Positions 1 through 11,160 of a DNA stretch of 64,000 bases are shown here, piece by piece. This DNA comes from Topomyia yanbarensis (Eukaryota; Arthropoda; Insecta; Diptera; Culicidae): the NCBI RefSeq assembly GCF_030247195.1, contig NC_080671.1:106317845-106381844 (forward strand), written 5' to 3'. Numbering within the stretch: the first letter of the stretch is position 1; each line of letters begins with the position of its first letter. A program made the translations under genes and the position numbers. Under the pieces are notes generated by a model. The model was given only the letters and a program-made list of their open reading frames with translations. It had not been told where the DNA came from and ran no database searches.

Positions 1-660
1 AGTCCCATGTGGATTTTTGTCGAAAATGAGTTATCCGTTGGATTGTATTCTGTATCACCACTGAATCACACTGCACAAATAAGATTACCGGGTTTGATCA
101 GAAAATATCAAAAAAAAAAAATACCAAAACATGGTTGTCCCATCCATTTGGCTCAATGGATGGGACAATCTTGAACAGCGTTTTTCTCGGCTTGCTGTTT
201 TTCAACATGGGACTCTTATGCTGTTATGGGCAGTATAGGTATCACCCCAGTGAACAAGATACCTAAACCTATTATAGGTGTCACTCCAGTACACCTCTGT
301 ACGTATCCCAGGACGCTCTCTACAGTGCTGCTGGCAAAGGACATGCGATCCGCATCAATCTAACAACTAATTGACACCGTGTGATCCTCATCACCGTCAT
401 ATCTTTGAGCCACAATCTGCTAGGACCGGCGTAATATTCCCTCACCCACTGTTTGATTTGTTAATTTTTGGAGTCATTCTGAGAGCGCCGTTAGAGGAGC
501 TCTAATAGCGCTTATATTAGAATTTATGAAGCAAAAAAATAATATACCATATCGCAAACAAACTTCCTATTCTAATAATCAATCGAAGCTATAGTTACCT
601 ACCAATTCTTAGGCGAAACGCTAATAATGTGTCCATCAACAACGCGTCAAACAACCTTTA

Positions 661-851
661 AGCCGAATTTACACCTATCCGATCCGTTTCAGTACCGGTT
701 CAGTTCCGTGCACGGACGCCAATATTCTTTCATACAAATCAAATGCAAGCGTTCACACTTGTCCGGCACGGCATCGTCCCGGACAAGTGTGAATGCTTGA
801 ATTTGGAACTGAACCGGCACTGAAACGGATCGGATAGGTGTAAATTCGGCT
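661..851. mobile_element. MITE with long terminal inverted repeats, TTA target duplication
   Basis: The ends are inverted copies of each other over about 45 bp, starting AGCCGAATTTACACC on the left and finishing with its complement on the right. TTA flanks both sides (658-660 and 852-854). The element has no coding capacity. The TTA duplication is compatible with a PIF/Harbinger-type mobilising enzyme, but the superfamily is inferred from target-site length alone. Confidence 0.75.
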
Positions 852-885
852 TTATTGACCCCCTTCGATACAAATTTGGTCTTAC

Positions 886-1159
886 CACAGATAACAGACG
901 TTTAGGCTAGAACAAAATTTCTTCAAAAACCTGTGTAAACTTTCAAATTGATAAACGTTGAAAATCCGTGTTTCACTATTGCCATCTGCGCAACTGTTTA
1001 CTACACGTGTTTGACAGCTGCACTTTAACTGCATTGTATCGATCACTGCGCCATCTACAAACGTTTGCCAAACGTGTTTCAGACATCTGATTTATTGGGA
1101 ATTTCAGTAGCGGGTATTTACACACGATTCAAATCGAGCCTAAACGTCTGTTATCTGTG
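886..1159. mobile_element. P-like MITE, 274 bp, 7-bp target duplication GTCTTAC
   Basis: Terminal inverted repeats read CACAGATAACAGACG and the complement. GTCTTAC is duplicated at 879-885 and 1160-1166. Three longer relatives with 7-bp duplications lie at 26535, 27443 and 46678. This short copy lacks the central hairpin of the 418-bp copies. P-superfamily elements make 7-8 bp duplications and often begin with CA, so P-like is my best guess. No transposase is present. Confidence 0.75.
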
Positions 1160-1388
1160 GTCTTACCAAAACATAACGCGGATGACGTCATGAAGACTGT
1201 TGAATAGGTGTTGACAATAACTTAGCGCAACATCTGACGTTACTCCAAATGTGTTTATTCACGTCTAAGAATACCAAAATGTGAATAAGATTAATATTTT
1301 TATAATCCCATCCTTCGCTGAAAAAAAAACAACATTGTTGCATAGAACACCGCCAACGACTTTAACCAATTGCATTCTATTTCTGCAG

Positions 1389-2429
1389 GTTTGTCAACTG
1401 CACTGCATTCGGAACAGCAAGTAAAGCTTTCGCCAAAGCACTTTCCGAGCTTCTGTCCAGTGAACGGCCAGCTGCTAAATTAACTGAGTACAGGCACCTA
1501 TGGGTGGACCTCAGCCACATGATGCAACAGCTAGGTAGGTGCCTGTTATTGTAATTGTATGTATTAACTAGATGTTTATTGGGTCACGTCATTCGTCATT
1601 ATGCTTTATAGCGGTAAACCCTCATCATTGTTCATTCCATTTGACTGTCGATTTATTGTCGTCTGCTTACATCGAAATGAAAATGTCGCCGATCTTTTAC
1701 TATCCGTAGGGCCTTGAATTAAATCTGCACGGTTTAATTTTTATATGATACCTTTTTCTACAATCCCGCCCTGCCGATAATATTCACGGAACTGTAAAGG
1801 GAAAGCATACTCAAACATGTACGGAATCTATTGTTTGGTGATTTTCTTCACCACAATTATCGCCACCTATGGAGCGTTGAGCGAAATCATCGAGCACGGA
1901 GCCACCTATAAGGAGTTCGGTTTATTCGTCATTGTTTTCTACTGCATGAGTCTGCTGTTCATCATCTGCAACGAGGCCCATCATGCCTCCAAAAGGGTAA
2001 GCAGCCTTCGTTGGTTTATGACTTTGCAGCTCATACGAATTTGTTACTTTTTATTACTGCACCGGTAACTCGAAGGTTGGCTTGCACTTCCAAGAACGTC
2101 TGCTGAATGTAAATCTCACGGCGGTGGACAAAGCAACGCAAAAGGAAGTGGAAATGTTCCTAGTTGCTATCGATAAGAATCCCCCGACGATGAATCTGGA
2201 CGGATATGCCAACATAAATCGAGGATTAATTACTGCGGTAATGCTTGTACCGGTGATCAATAATTGTTTGATTAAATAAACTTTCAAATTTTATTTTCAG
2301 AACATTTCTTTTATGGCAACCTACTTGGTTGTACTGATGCAATTCAAATTGACTCTGCTGAGACAAAGCGCTAAGAAAGCACTTGTTTCGGCTCTAAAAG
2401 CCAACTTAACTCGGACCGAAACCAATTGA
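1389..2429 (+). CDS. Gr1: CO2-type gustatory receptor, 3' exons (Gr1/Gr21a ortholog), partial
   Basis: This is the C-terminal ~210 residues of an insect gustatory receptor of the highly conserved CO2-sensing clade (Drosophila Gr21a, Anopheles Gr22, Aedes Gr1). Four exons join in frame with GT-AG introns: 1389-1534, 1800-1996, 2076-2237 and 2301-2429. Diagnostic segments include YRHLWVDLSHMMQQLG, hydrophobic helices in exon 2, a long conserved intracellular stretch (DKATQKEVEMFLVAI) in exon 3, and the family C-terminal TYhhhhhQF motif as TYLVVLMQF in exon 4. The product acts as a membrane ion-channel subunit in CO2 sensory neurons together with its Gr2/Gr3 partners, as known for the family. 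The first visible exon starts in the last base of a codon, so 5' exons exist but are not in the window. No break is seen. The choice between Gr1 and its paralogs rests on remembered similarity to Gr21a. Confidence 0.9.
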
Positions 2430-2584
2430 ACGAGAACTTAGTTTACAGGAGAGCCGTAACTGATAATCCTCAATGGGTTTTCTTGTTAATAAAAAAAAAC
2501 ATTACTGCTTTCCAGATTTTAATGTATTTTCCATGGAAACTTGTTTCTCCCTTTCTCCTCATTTACACATTTTATTCTAAGCCT
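2430..2584. other. Convergent intergenic space between Gr1 and RpS11
   Basis: Only 155 bp separate the two stop codons, so both transcripts must end within or beyond this AT-rich spacer and their 3' ends may overlap. Confidence 0.7.
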
Positions 2585-4492
2585 TTAGAACTTATTGAAC
2601 TTCTTCTTGGCACCAGCCAGTTTGCTCACCTTTAGCACATTGAAGCGCACGGTCTTCGACAACGGCCTACACTCGCCAACGGTTACAATGTCTCCGGCCT
2701 CAACGTCCCTGTAGAAAGAAGAGGAAATTTCACGGGTTAGTATGATAGCGTAATGTACAATTATGATATGCTCTTAGCTTTTTTTGGTTACTAAAATGTT
2801 ATTTCACATTTGCAATAAATTAATTAAATCCAATTAATCGCTGTACTCTCATTTCAAATCAAATCAATCTGGAATCAGAACAAAAAAATTTGAACTACAG
2901 AAGGGATTTATGGCATATTCGTTTTTGACAGTGCACTACACCGGTGTAGTCGGTGCTACACTCATTCAAACTTGGGTGTAATCAGTCTATCTCTTTCTTT
3001 GCACTACACCGGTGTAGCACCAAGAAAAACGAAAACGCCATTAAAAAACTTTATGCAGATAGACATCTTAATTTAAGGTTCGACCAAACTTCGTGGAACA
3101 TATGGGATTTTCGATTGATTGACACCGATGTAGTGGAGTGCACTGGTTTTGCACTTTCTAGCAGAAGTGTCAATGGAGCATATCGAGTTTTCTGCACTTC
3201 TGCTAGAAAGTACAAAAACGGTGCAGTTTCAGCGCACTACACTACACCGGTGTCAATCAATCGAAAATCGTAATATTAATCATTCTCCTGATTTTCAAAA
3301 TCATCCCCCGCTCTATTTTTTGCGTAAATAACAATGATTTGTGGCAGCTACTTGCATCGAAGCGCCAATTGGCTTCAAACGAAACCATGGAAACGTTTCG
3401 AGAATAGTTATGCTGTCTGAAAAATTTACTCTCGCAAGATTAAATAGCATCATTCTGTGGGTTTTCTGAATGACACAGAGTGTACACTTGCGTTTCTAGG
3501 GTTTGATGAAAACCAGCTGCAAAAATCACTCACCTAAAGCACGGCGACAGATGCACGCTAAGATTTCGGTGGCGTTTCTCGAACCGATCATACTTCCGAA
3601 TAAAGTGCAGATAGTCACGCCGGATCACGATCGTTCGCTGCATTTTCATCTTGCGCACCACTCCGGTTAGAATACGGCCGCGGATCGAGATGTGACCGGT
3701 GAAGGGGCATTTCTTGTCAATGTAGGTTCCAGCGATAGCCTAAAACAATACGGACGCTATTAGAATTATTTACTCTGATCCAGCAATACTTCATTAAAAC
3801 AATTTCCAAAATGGCTCAGAATAGAAATTGGGTTTAGCGAAGGGTATCCTCATGTGGTAATCGGAAGACCATCGTGAGAGGGTATCATCATTGAATAATC
3901 AAAATGAAAAACTGAACGCAGAAGATGCATGTTTTTGCTTACCTCTTTTGGAGTTTTAAATCCGAGACCAATGCTGCGATGCAAACGGAAACCCTTCTTT
4001 TTGTTAACCTGTTTACGGTTCAGGTTAACACCGATTTGCTTCTGGAACGCACGCTCGTTCTATCAATGGGAAAAAACGAAAAACAATTTTGATTATGACG
4101 GGCTTAGTTCAATTACAATAAACAAATCTTTCAGGAGTGAAACTTCCGGTTGCCTTCCTTGTGCGGATCAGTAGCGATATTTGGGTTAAAATCTGACATT
4201 CTTCACATTTGTTTCAGTAGACCGTCATGAAATTTTCATCATTCTAGGCAAGTTACGAAATTTCACTCCGCAGGTTTGTTTTGAGCCGACAATATTCGAA
4301 TTTGTATACACGTGTGAAACGATCACTTTTTCCCGGGAACTAGTTACATTACGTAAAATCCTTCACTGAGCCAAACTGCTGGACACCTTTAGGTAAAGAT
4401 TCATTATAAAAAGTAATCATTTCGACGCGAACATACAATAGAATCGATGATTTCCAGATACACGAACAACGAAACAGTACCTGATCAGCCAT
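2585..4492 (-). CDS. RpS11: 40S ribosomal protein S11 (uS17)
   Basis: This is a complete RpS11, a component of the small ribosomal subunit body (bacterial S17 family). Four coding exons on the minus strand join in frame: 4481-4492 (M-A-D-Q only), 3943-4059, 3534-3739 and 2585-2708, giving 152 residues, close to the usual ~155. Recognisable blocks are [21 protein letters not shown], the core strand [20 protein letters not shown], and the end block [20 protein letters not shown]. The tiny first exon with only four codons is typical of insect ribosomal protein genes. A pyrimidine tract just upstream of the ATG fits a 5'TOP leader. Intron 3 contains a palindromic repeat at 3106-3269. No break in the coding sequence was found. 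Confidence 0.96.
3106..3269. repeat. Long hairpin (MITE-like) in RpS11 intron 3
   Basis: GATTTTCGATTGATTGACACC at the left edge is repeated as its complement at the right edge, and complementarity extends inward (CTTTCTAGCAGAAGTG with its complement). A related palindromic stretch with CTACACCGGTGTAG lies just upstream at 2934-3035. No target duplication was identified. Confidence 0.7.
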
Positions 4493-4500
4493 CTTGACGT

Positions 4501-4512
4501 TGGGAAAGAAAG
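4501..4512 (-). promoter_or_regulatory. Pyrimidine tract resembling a 5'TOP motif upstream of RpS11
   Basis: Read on the minus strand the leader contains CTTTCTTTCCC a few bases before the RpS11 start codon. Ribosomal protein mRNAs normally begin with such a tract, which confers TOR/LARP1-dependent translational control. The transcription start is inferred, not observed. Confidence 0.45.
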
Positions 4513-4789
4513 CAGGAAACGAGAAAACGCGAACTTTGACAGTGAAGTGATGATGACAGAACGCCGGATTGGGTGAGGTGCGTTCGCTGAAGACATCAAA
4601 CAAACGCAAACTTGCGAATAGTGTTGCCGATTTCCACGAAAAATAATTCAGCAACAAGTATTAGAAGATCATCCAATATCAGCAAAAACATAATGAAAAT
4701 AAGCAATTTACCATATCTATCAAACACTAACGGCCAATTTCTTCACTTGGATGAAAACTGGTTTTCGTTGAAAATTGGTTTTTGGCTAA

Positions 4790-5050
4790 GGGACCATTCA
4801 TAAATTACGTAACGCAAAAATTGCCCAAAATTGACTCCCCCCTCCCCCCATGTAACAAATTGTCACAAATTTCTTCATCCCCCCCCTCCCCTGTTACGTA
4901 ACAAATTCCTAGAAAAAAATTTTTTTCTTCGGTGAAAGCATGTTACGTAACGATCTAGCCAACTCCCCCTCCCCCCTATGTCACAACATGTCACAACTTG
5001 TTGTACCCCCTCCCCCCCCTAAAAGCGTTACGTAATTTATGAATGGTCCC
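4790..5050. mobile_element. MITE with GGGACCATTC termini, TAA target duplication
   Basis: The 26-bp ends (GGGACCATTCATAAATTACG and its complement) are perfectly inverted. TAA flanks both sides (4787-4789 and 5051-5053). The interior is C-rich with CCCCTCCC runs. A GGG start and a TWA duplication fit a Harbinger-type MITE. Confidence 0.85.
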
Positions 5051-5280
5051 TAACTGCTCACCAGCAACCAGAAAACTGGTCAGCATTGCATACACAAAAA
5101 TTGTTTAATAAAATTAAAAGATTACCTTATTATTTCAAATAACATATTTTCATTCCATTTTCCTATAATTATTTTTTGAAATTAAAATAAAATTTTTGAA
5201 ATTTGAAATGTTTTTGTTGAAAAGTTTTTGTTTTTGTTTTAAAGTGTTACCCCACTCACTGAAAAAACTAAATACGTTAA

Positions 5281-5745
5281 CCCCTTCATGATCATGTTGT
5301 TTGTGGACAACAACGTTTTTAAACAGCTATAACTTTTGAATGAGGCAAAATTTACGCACATAAACAAGTAAGGTTTATAAATGTGGCCCTTGCCTTTCAT
5401 TTGAGTATTAACAGTTACAAGGATCAGCTCTAGAACTGAAGTTATTGCAATTAGGTTTTACACCAACCGACATAACCCCACAAAATGAGCCGGATGAACT
5501 TCGTTTGACAATTCTCGGTGGTTTGTTTACATAGAAGTTACGTGAATTTGAATGTGATAGATGAGCACCCGTTGCACTCGAACTCACGCAACTGACGAAG
5601 TAAACAAACCACCGAGAATTGTCAAACGTGAACTTCATTCACCATGAGTTCATTCGTGTCGTCATCTTGTAGAACTCAGTCTGATTGGATTCCGATGGAG
5701 CAGTGCTGCCAGGGACAGTTTACGTTGACGACGAAAAATGAATGT
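5281..5745. mobile_element. piggyBac-like MITE, 3'-truncated copy, interrupted by a hairpin
   Basis: It begins after TTAA (5277-5280) with CCCCTTCATGATCATG and matches the intact relative at 38396-38907 through GGAGCAGTGCTGCCAGG. Similarity is then lost, so the right terminus is absent. A separate palindrome (5495-5637) interrupts it relative to the intact copy. Confidence 0.7.
5495..5637. repeat. Hairpin element inserted in the piggyBac-like MITE
   Basis: TGAACTTCGTTTGACAATTC with the following bases to GTTTAC is matched by its inverted complement at the right edge. The sequence is absent from the homologous place in the copy at 38396-38907, so it is an insertion. Confidence 0.65.
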
Positions 5746-5820
5746 TTCATAATAACATTTATTCATCATTGCACTGTCGTGCCGTCTGGCGGTTGACATG
5801 CAGCGTTAGATCGCGAAATA

Positions 5821-6033
5821 AGTACGATTCACACCATACATCAGGCTTCCGTCATCGGCACGGAACGTCAAAATTAGTTACATGCAGTTAAATGGAAGCA
5901 TTCACACACAACATCAACGGCACGGAACGTTTTGACGTACGACACGTGTGAACGGGCACAAGAGAAAAGCATTAAGGACGATTCAGACGATACATCAGCT
6001 TCCGTCAACGTCAACGGAACGTCACCGTGATAA
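5821..6033. repeat. Pair of diverged direct repeats
   Basis: Two ~56-bp units, 5821-5876 and 5976-6033, share the pattern ACGATTC-ACATCAG-CTTCCGTC-GGAACGTCA. They look like remains of MITE ends. No gene is visible around them. Confidence 0.4.
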
Positions 6034-6233
6034 GTGATCGTCCTTTAATCACTCGAGATTCACGTTTTGACAGTTTCAGTGCTCGATGAAATCAAAAGAA
6101 AAAGTTTCCTGCAGCCTAACTACATCAGGAACAGTTCAAAACAAAAACATAAATTTTGTTGCCAAAATTAAAATTCGAACATAGAGTACTTGACAATCTG
6201 TAACAGTATTATGCTGATTTCGTTTTTAAATCA

Positions 6234-6309
6234 GAGTTGCTCTAGGTTCGCTCGGAGCTGTCACTTTTGTATGGAAACTGTAAACATTAGAGCGAACCTA
6301 GGGCGACTC
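6234..6309. repeat. Short hairpin
   Basis: GAGTTGCTCTAGGTTCGCTC and its near-complement GAGCGAACCTAGGGCGACTC bracket a ~36-bp loop. This is a small inverted repeat with no target duplication recognised. Confidence 0.5.
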
Positions 6310-6894
6310 GATTCTAAAACCGAAAATAGCATTAGTGTGTTCAACGATTTGTTTTCCACCAACTGTCATAATTTCTGATAGGTGGAGGAAAACAAATCGA
6401 AAATAACTTTTCGCTCAGATTATTTACACGGTGGATCCAGACCAAGACGGATACAGGCGTGCACATTTTTTTCTGTGTGTGAGTGCGGTTGTCATTTTTC
6501 TTTGATGAAGCCGAAAAAAGAGGATATGAAGAAGAAAAACACTAACAAATGACGTAGTGGGCCTTTCGGTTGCCATAAGCTTTGTTTTGGTTCGGCCACA
6601 GTACATTTAATCGGTTTTTTTAAGGTAAAAAATGTCCCTAAGTGTTCTAATCGGTAGATCGGAGGTGAAGCCCGGCCTTTTCTCACTTTTCATTGTGCGC
6701 CAAAGAATCCGGATGCCCGTTCGGATGTTTATGTTTACTTCTAGGACAAGACAGGACAACTAGTCAGCGATTTCTGGAGCCAGCGTGGAGCCAAGATGAC
6801 GTCTTCGAATTTGACTAATGGGATACTGTTTTCGCAGTGTTGCAATCATGATCAGTGCAAGTTGCCTAATAAAATAATTTGAATTCGTCAATTC

Positions 6895-6927
6895 TGTATA
6901 CAGTATATACAGTGTATACTGTATACA
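6895..6927. repeat. AT-rich near-palindrome
   Basis: TGTATACAGTATA is followed almost at once by its complement TATACTGTATACA, forming a self-complementary hairpin of about 33 bp. Confidence 0.6.
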
Positions 6928-7369
6928 ATGAACATTCAATAGATAAATATGTCGTATTCACGTGGAATTTGTTTGAATTTTATTTGAAACACCATAAAAT
7001 GAAACACCATAATATTATGAAATGCTTTTTATGTATTTTCATGTGAAATTCAAAGAGAAATCATTTCTTTTTCTTTTTAACATGAGAACGCATACGAAAG
7101 TGATGTTTAATTGCATATGGTTTTATTGTGTCGATTATTTTCAGTGTAAAATTTTAAAAGTATGCAGAGTAGCCAGTTACATCTAATTAATCGGAAATCG
7201 AGCAAAATTGGATTGAGATTGGAGATTAATTTTGTTGTCTTCGATTTTTTTAGCGATGCTCGATTTGTTAGAAAATCGTTTAAATTTTCTAAAATTGCCA
7301 GAAATATATGAATTCATGCAAAACTGAACGAAATATAACAATAATTATTATATTAGGAATTATTCTTCT

Positions 7370-7537
7370 GGGCCGCTTTAAACGTTCAATATTTTTGACA
7401 ATACTAGAGAGTATTGACAAAAGTATTGTACGTGTAGTGGAAGTATTGACGATGTGAATTTCAAATGGGATTGACGTATTGAAGCAATATCGTCAATACT
7501 TTGTATTGACAAAAATATTGAACGTGTAAAGCGGCCC
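7370..7537. mobile_element. MITE with GGGCCGCTTTA termini
   Basis: GGGCCGCTTTAAACGTTCAA and its near-complement at the right edge form inverted repeats of ~36 bp, with further AGTATTGAC repeats inside. No clear target duplication is visible, so the edges may be off by a few bases. Confidence 0.65.
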
Positions 7538-8170
7538 ATATGTTGCATCTTCGATATGTGAAAAATATACTCAAGAAAGAATTTACTGGAATTAGACTTC
7601 GTTCGTCTCCTAAGGCCTATCAAACAGATTTTCATGTGATGCTGACAACATATCGACATAGATCTTTCATTAGGGCTTAAATCGAAAATGTAAACAAACT
7701 GCGTTTTCGCTATTATGACATTATGCAACAAAAATACAGCGCAAATTCGTTAGTTCGGTGTTCGCTAGTTGGGGCATGCCCCAACGAAAAGACACTCTTA
7801 TGTCAAAACTGAAAGTCAAAAACTGATTGACGTTTGAATGTCATTGATTTCAAGGGGTTCATTGATTGATTTCTGTGGCGATCCAGAAAAACTAGGAGTG
7901 GGTAATGTCCGGGACATAACCGCGGTGTTGACGTAGGACTAAACTTGGGCATATCATATGACATTCATGGATAATTTGAGCCAATGCACTTTTTGAATGA
8001 ATGTTTACTGGAAATTTTATGTCGAATGAGATTGCCACATTCACTGATTTTCTAGGACTTGCAAAAACCTTCGGGTTTGTAGATTAATTTGATAAACATT
8101 TGCTTATATGAATCACTGGTACATGTACAGAAGAATTGAACATGCCATAATAACTCAATCCAAGTTATTA

Positions 8171-8568
8171 GGGCATGTTCAGGAGCGTTATATTTTTTCA
8201 AAGTAGAACTGAAACATTCACATCCCCAGCAGAGCGTTTTGTTTTATTATTTCGAACAGTTGTGTTTCAAAATTTAAAACTGTTATACGACGCCGTTCTA
8301 TTTGTTGCTGATTATAAAACACGTTTAGAACTGTGTTTTAAATACATGCAAAGTTTTCAGCACAGACACTTAGACCCGATAGACTGGGGGAAAATAAATT
8401 TGAATGCAGTAACGCTGAAGGCATGGCGAGACATGAATTTTAAACTGAATAGAACACCCGCTAAAACTGCTGCTGGGGACAGAAAGTTTCAGTTTTAGAA
8501 TTTTCAGTTTTATGTTATAGAACTGTAAAAATTTTAAATCTAAAACTGAAACACTCCTGAACATGCTC
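8171..8568. mobile_element. Harbinger-like MITE, GGGCATGTTCAGGAGCG family, TTA duplication
   Basis: It begins GGGCATGTTCAGGAGCGTT and ends with the near-complement, with TTA on both sides (8168-8170 and 8569-8571). Other members occur at 25497, 25741, 25948, 26965 and 60610. GGGC termini with TTA/TAA duplications fit PIF/Harbinger. Confidence 0.85.
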
Positions 8569-9360
8569 TTAAATGGAACTTTTTAATTCAATTCTTTCTC
8601 CATTATGTTTTCATCCTAAAAGGAACGGTTTTCAGATAACTATTTTTGGTGATACCAGACGAGAATCCTTTCTAACGATTCGAACCTTGCCCGAATTCGT
8701 TTCTGCTGCGTACATACACGAACATTCCCCTTTCACAGCTCACATCGAATGAGCATTGTATATCGCAATGCGATCTCTTTTATAAACTTCTTAGTGCAGA
8801 TGGAAGTCCATCCTTTTGTGCGACAAATGGAAATATTTTCATCATTCTTTTTGCGGCTTTCGCTTAGTAGCAGGGTTGCCACATTCACTAATGTTCTTGA
8901 AAGATTTGCAAAAACCACCAATCAAAGCAGGCTAATTAATGCTTTTACAAAATCTATCAAAATTTACGGTAAAGTCTACGGAATCTACTACACAATTGTT
9001 TTGATTATTTCCCAACGAATCGCGCAAAAATCTGTTTGTTCCGTACAGCACAGCGCAAATAATTGACGTTGGAAAACAAATCGGCAACTTCAGCTGCCAA
9101 ACACTTAGAAACGATCGAAGCATTTTTCCGTCAATGTCACTTTTCTGGCTCAAATTTTTGTAGGTATTTTCTTGCTTCCGTCTAATTGGTCAGTTTATTA
9201 GTTTTATCGTACATTTTTCGGATATTATTATAGAAAATAACTAACCCGATAAGAGGGAAGTTATTTTCCAAAGCACGAAATGGAAATTTCAATTGTAATT
9301 CTTCTGAGAACGATTTTGTGGTCCTAATTAGAACCGTTTGTTGTGAATATTATTTCGCCG

Positions 9361-9640
9361 TTTCCCGCTCGGCATGATGATTATTCGCTTGGTATGGATA
9401 GCGCACAAATTGGTATCTTCCAACAAACTAACCAGGCAGGCCTCGCTGGCTTCTTAGAGGGCCATTACGGCTGAGCTCCGGAAGAGTAGATCGGTTTTGA
9501 AATGCTGTGCAATCTCACAGACCAGGCACTGGAAGAGCAGCTTGCGAATTAGTAACTCTGTCCACTTCTGAGAGCGATGAATTTCACGCAGGGCGACGAC
9601 AGTTCTTGGTTGGCAGCGATAAGGCAGTAGCTATGATTTG
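9361..9640 (-). pseudogene. Histone H3 pseudogene fragment
   Basis: Read on the minus strand this encodes a decayed histone H3 fold: [20 protein letters not shown], then [13 protein letters not shown], then [27 protein letters not shown] and TKRIIIMP. These align with residues from the middle of H3 nearly to the C-terminus. The glutamine after VMAL is a TAA stop (9454-9456) and many conserved residues are substituted, so it is not functional. Upstream sequence no longer reads as an H3 tail. It sits inside the pogo-like element, so it was carried in or inserted there. Identity is firm; how it arrived (retrocopy or capture) is unknown. Confidence 0.85.
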
Positions 9641-10615
9641 GTTGGTGGTCAAAATGCAGCTTCTCGTTGAGCAGCACACGTACGTGTTTTCCGCTCTGTG
9701 GCTTAGACACGTCTGGCTTTAAGAAAAACTGTGACACCCATATTTATAGGTTCTAGCATTAATGTTGATTCGCATTAAAAGTAGTTTTTGAACTTTTTAA
9801 ACAAGTTTTACATAGCAAACAAGGTATCAATAGCAAGCGTTGAACGTTTTCCTTTCGATTTATGAAACAATATTAGTAATTCCTTTAGTAGGAGAAAAGT
9901 TATTAAGGTTCAAAGTGTACGTAACGCATCCGTTTTGAAAATTTTGAAATGACACCCAGTATAGTAAAGAAAGACGTAAGTCCTACGTCAAAAATCATAC
10001 TTCGAAATTCAATGACTTTAGTGAAATAAATGTGTTAAATATTTCGCTTCTTCCATTCAACATCAATTAGTTTGAAGGTCATCTCTGATGTATTCAATAA
10101 CATTATCCAATCTTTTTTAGCTAGTAACAACGTAGTATGTTTGTGCTTTATCGGCTTTTTCCCGACGGTGTATTCATTTCCTGTTTTATGTGAAGGAATT
10201 TATCAAAAAATAATTGATGACAAAAAGAATACTAATGACAAACTTTGTCACAAAAAAAACAACTTTAAACTGGAAGGAAACAGCCAACTTTTGTGAATTG
10301 TAAAATATTTCTGTTTGTTTTTTATGAAACAAAACAAAAAATCAGCGTTTCCCTTGGGTAATTTTTGTCAGCTGTCAGTTGCCCCAATTAACGGATACGA
10401 TTCGCTTGTTGGGGCGCAGTCGTGACCCAACTAACGAATTTGCGCTGTACTACAAGATTGAGGTGAAAATTAGTTAAAATGGTTTTTAATTCGATTTATA
10501 ATTAAAGAAAACAAAACGGCGAAACATGTATTTTCTTCGAGTTTTCGACTTAGGCCCATCTTATGAAATGGAATATAAAAGCTAAACTTACATTTTTAGA
10601 CAGACGGTTATTACG

Positions 10616-10727
10616 CAGAAAAAAAATGTTGGTAAAAATAAGAGTTTTACATTCAACCTAATAGTTGGCGTTAGTTGTTTTTTGCTAAGAGCGGAACACT
10701 CTTACTTTTACCAATATTTTTTTTCTG
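10616..10727. repeat. Inverted-repeat element with CAGAAAAAAAA ends
   Basis: CAGAAAAAAAATGTTGGTAA is mirrored by TTTTACCAATATTTTTTTTC at the other side, with AAGAG/CTCTT extending the arms inward. Small MITE-like hairpin. Confidence 0.55.
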
Positions 10728-10862
10728 TGTGTATTCACAAAATTATTCTTTAAACGGCGGTTCTATTATATAAATGATAAGCAATATCTACTATGATCAT
10801 GTCTACTCGATAGTTGTTGCACATAAACATTCAAATATTTCGATATTTCAATATTAATTCGT

Positions 10863-11065
10863 CAAAAGGGCGAAAGTGTTTTTTGTAAACAAACTTGTTT
10901 CGCTCATTAGCCTGCTGCAGAGAAGAATTTCATGAAAAATATGCGTTAATGTAAATTTTTACCCTTCGTAGAAGTAATTTCAATTATTTTCTGCTTTGAA
11001 ATTATAGTAAATTAAGAGAAACCATCAAAATAAAAGTTTGTTTACAAATATTATTCGCCCTTTTG
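10863..11065. repeat. Inverted-repeat element with CAAAAGGGCGAA ends
   Basis: CAAAAGGGCGAAAG at the left and TTCGCCCTTTTG at the right are complementary, followed inward by TTTGTAAACAAACT and its complement. No coding potential. Confidence 0.6.
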
Positions 11066-11160
11066 CAAATTTAATATGGATTTTCATAAAATTTGAAGAA
11101 AAGATGTACGCGCCCTTTCATTTACATTGGGTTTCTATACGCCCATTTGCTGAGCCCTAT

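Larger units (their letters stand above)
1..1388. other. Repeat-bearing non-coding stretch, likely Gr1 intron or flank
   Basis: No exon is recognisable here. The stretch holds a short hairpin at 135-168 (arms with TGTCCCATCC and its complement), an inverted-repeat element at 661-851 and a P-like MITE at 886-1159. It lies directly upstream of an internal exon acceptor of the gustatory receptor, so it is probably intronic, but the upstream exons are not visible. Confidence 0.6.
7737..10447. mobile_element. Large pogo-like non-autonomous DNA element, TA target duplication
   Basis: The termini are CAGCGCAAATTCGTTAGTT and its complement, each flanked by TA (7735-7736 and 10448-10449). A CAG start plus TA duplication is the signature of the pogo branch of Tc1/mariner. 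The internal sequence flanking the insertions (for example the region around 10075-10200) recurs in the partial copy at 24246-25023. Inside lie a Harbinger-like MITE (8171-8568) and a histone H3 pseudogene (9361-9640), which account for part of its 2.7 kb. No transposase reading frame was recognised. Confidence 0.75.

Noticed and set aside
6424..6686. Overlapping minus-strand ORFs near 6.5 kb
   Set aside because: Short, low-complexity (polyphenylalanine from T runs) and without similarity or splice signals.
8175..8498. 107-residue ORF, recurring at 25972-26280 and 60734-61087
   Set aside because: It is the translated body of the Harbinger-like MITE; recurrence reflects repeat copies and not a conserved protein, and other copies are broken.
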